Shown here piece after piece: positions 3,473-5,180 of a stretch of 5,180 nucleotides of DNA. The position numbers were made by a program, and so were the translations under genes. The stretch is from Desulfobacterales bacterium (GTDB taxonomy: Bacteria > Desulfobacterota > Desulfobacteria > Desulfobacterales > JAFDCJ01). Numbering within the stretch: the first letter of the stretch is position 1; each line of letters starts with the position of its first letter. Where the stretch lies: assembly GCA_020345785.1 (NCBI GenBank), contig CP070771.1, positions 1,586,609-1,591,788 on the forward strand, in the 5' to 3' direction. The notes beneath the pieces were generated by a model, which saw nothing but the letters and a program-made list of their open reading frames with translations, searched no databases and had not been told where the DNA came from.

Positions 3473-5180
3473 ATGAACCGGTTCGCCTATCGATCAACAG
3501 GTTTTGCCGTCAAAACCCTTTCCAACCTTTCAAAGGCCAGCATTGTCGTTCACAATGCCGAAAAAATTCCAGAAGGTTCGATCATTTTTGTCATCAATCA
3601 CTTTACCCGGCTGGAAACTTTCCTGATGCCCGCCCAGATTTTTTCATTAACCAAAATTCCCGTCTGGTCACTGGCGGACTATGAACTCTTTAAAGGAGCA
3701 TTCGGCACCTATCTCGAGAAGGTCGGCGCCGTTTCAACAAAAATCCCGGACCGGGACCTGCTGATCGTCAAAACGCTGCTTACCGGGGAGGCGAATTGGA
3801 TCATTTTCCCCGAAGGCCGAATGGTCAAAAACAAAAAAATTATTGAAAAAGGTCAGTTCATGATTTCCTGGGCCGGCGGCAAGCATCCGCCCCATACCGG
3901 CGCCGGCACACTGGCCATGCGAACCGAGTTCTATCGGCAACGGCTGCGACATCTTTCGGTTGCAAAACCGGATGAAGCTCAGTACCTGATGAATCTATTT
4001 CAAATCGAATCCCTGGATCCGGTGCTTGGCCGCAGCACCTATATCGTGCCCGTGAATTTAACGTATTATCCCATTCGAGCCCGGGAGAACATTTTAAGCA
4101 AACTGGCGCTGCGTCTGGTGGACGATCTGCCTGAGCGTATCGTCGAAGAACTCATGACCGAAGGTTCTATGCTGATTTCCGGTGTGGACATTGATATTCA
4201 TTATGGTGATCCCATTTTAATCAGTGATTACCTCCAGAAACCGGCAATCAGGAGAGACATCGAAACAAAAAGCAGAATAAATTTCGACGACCCGATCGCA
4301 TCAAAGAAAACCATGCGCAAGGAAGCACTGAGACTGATGCTACGCTACATGGCCGACATTTACGGGATGACGGCCGTTAACATAGAGCATCTTTTTGCCT
4401 CAATGCTCAAACTGATGCCCGCCAAAAAAATAGATGAGATGGATTTTCGCCGCAGGGTTTTTCTGGCCGCCGATCTTATTCAACAGCTGCCGGACTTTCA
4501 TCTGCATCCCAGTATCAGAGAGGATCAGATTCATCTTCTGACCGATGACTTCCATGGCAAGGTGCGCAATTTCATGTCGGTTGCATTGGAAAAGGGCATT
4601 CTTAAAAAAACTGATAACGGATATTTAAAAGACCATGCCAAATTCTCATCCCCCTACGATTTTCACCGTGCCCGCATAGACAATCCGATTGATGTTAGCG
4701 CCAATGCGGTCGAACCGTTATCCCAATTGCAGCGAATCGTCCGGCGCCTTGCCTCACAGCCCGGCTTCTGGATCAGGCGCAAGATTGCCAAGCACCTCAT
4801 GGATGAGGCTGTAAAACAATTCGAAATCGACTATCACAAGTTTTTCATCCAGGGAGAATCCAAGTCCAGAGATGTCGGCATGCCGTTTTTGGTCAAAGGA
4901 AAATCTAGAGATCTCGGCATCCTACTCTCACATGGCTATATGGCGGCTCCGCTTGAGGTTAAGAAATTGGCCCTTCATTTGGGAAAGATGGGCTTTTGGG
5001 TATATGTTCCCCGCCTAAAAGGCCATGGAACCTCTCCTGATGATCTTGCTACCCGGACCTATGAAGATTGGATAGCCTCCATCGATCGAGGATATGCCGT
5101 CATCAGCAGCATATGTCGGAAAGTTGTGGTGGGCGGATTTTCAACCGGTGCCGGTCTGGCGCTGGATCTTGCCGCGAGGG
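3473..5180 (+). CDS. PlsC/PlsB-type acyltransferase fused to an alpha/beta hydrolase (3' partial)
   Basis: The frame is open from ATG 3473 to the window end (569 codons plus one base, no stop), so the C-terminus is missing. Residues about 30-250 are a glycerolipid acyltransferase: block I is NHFTRLET at 42-49 (H43 then E48, so HX4E and not HX4D), block III is FPEGR at 112-116, block IV is YIVPVNL at 190-196. Residues about 280-455 are helical and resemble the C-terminal part of PlsB-type glycerol-3-phosphate acyltransferases (LPDFHLHP at 339-346, ALEKGILKKTDNGYL at 371-385, NAVEPL at 411-416). Residues about 470-569 begin an alpha/beta hydrolase: LLSHGYMA at 484-491 (oxyanion-hole HG), RLKGHGTSP at 514-522 and the nucleophile elbow GFSTG at 555-559 (S557). 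The Asp and His of the triad should lie beyond the window. There is no signal peptide. A role in moving acyl groups into membrane lipid, with the hydrolase releasing or remodelling them, is inferred. It has its own promoter, divergent from the tRNA-thiolation operon. Confidence 0.88.
   Translation, partial: MNRFAYRSTGFAVKTLSNLSKASIVVHNAEKIPEGSIIFVINHFTRLETFLMPAQIFSLTKIPVWSLADYELFKGAFGTYLEKVGAVSTKIPDRDLLIVKTLLTGEANWIIFPEGRMVKNKKIIEKGQFMISWAGGKHPPHTGAGTLAMRTEFYRQRLRHLSVAKPDEAQYLMNLFQIESLDPVLGRSTYIVPVNLTYYPIRARENILSKLALRLVDDLPERIVEELMTEGSMLISGVDIDIHYGDPILISDYLQKPAIRRDIETKSRINFDDPIASKKTMRKEALRLMLRYMADIYGMTAVNIEHLFASMLKLMPAKKIDEMDFRRRVFLAADLIQQLPDFHLHPSIREDQIHLLTDDFHGKVRNFMSVALEKGILKKTDNGYLKDHAKFSSPYDFHRARIDNPIDVSANAVEPLSQLQRIVRRLASQPGFWIRRKIAKHLMDEAVKQFEIDYHKFFIQGESKSRDVGMPFLVKGKSRDLGILLSHGYMAAPLEVKKLALHLGKMGFWVYVPRLKGHGTSPDDLATRTYEDWIASIDRGYAVISSICRKVVVGGFSTGAGLALDLAAR

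Noticed and set aside
4861..4925. Near-repeat KSRDVG ... KSRDLG, 14 residues apart in the fusion protein
   Set aside because: The second copy is the expected first beta strand of the alpha/beta hydrolase, and the first fits the linker. The DNA copies differ at several positions, so a recent duplication is not supported.
1..5180. CRISPR array, tRNA, rRNA, transposase or integrase
   Set aside because: I saw no regularly spaced direct repeats, no cloverleaf with a TTC-arm consensus, and no mobile-element protein on either strand.

Overview
The window looks like accessory-to-housekeeping chromosome from an anaerobic, sulfate-reducer-like bacterium, most likely Desulfobacterota. This is an inference from gene content: a NIL-domain ferredoxin next to mnmA, an acyltransferase/hydrolase fusion of a kind I associate with that group, and an ATTCGAAATTCG-type dispersed repeat. 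No rRNA, tRNA or phylogenetic marker is present to confirm it. It could equally be a metagenome contig, which matters for the junction described below.

Minus strand, read right to left from about 3220 to 43. A good sigma70-type promoter (-35 at 3220-3215, -10 at 3197-3192) and a strong ribosome binding site lead into a GTG-started NIL-domain, two-cluster ferredoxin (3138-2710). Its stop overlaps the start of mnmA (2713-1646) as ATGA. After mnmA come a small hairpin on the stop codon and a 139-base AT-rich imperfect palindrome (1493-1631). Next is mtaB (start 1424), which is cut after about 199 residues. At about position 830 the sequence changes into the 3' part of a DMT/EamA transporter gene, which ends at 43 and lacks its first transmembrane helix. 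MnmA (s2U34) and MtaB (ms2t6A37) both put sulfur into the tRNA anticodon loop, so the ferredoxin is plausibly a sulfur or electron partner of that module.

Intergenic 3139-3472. Two divergent promoters flank a GC-rich island (51 of 76 bases G or C by hand count, against about one third on either side). The island at 3251-3326 can fold either as one long irregular hairpin or as three consecutive hairpins that compete for the same strand. I do not recognise it. It is the best candidate here for an undescribed element.

Plus strand, 3473 to the window end. A large open frame runs off the window after 569 codons. It encodes a PlsC/PlsB-type glycerolipid acyltransferase with an unusual HX4E in place of HX4D, a helical region resembling the PlsB C-terminal part, and then the first half of an alpha/beta hydrolase with a GFSTG nucleophile elbow.
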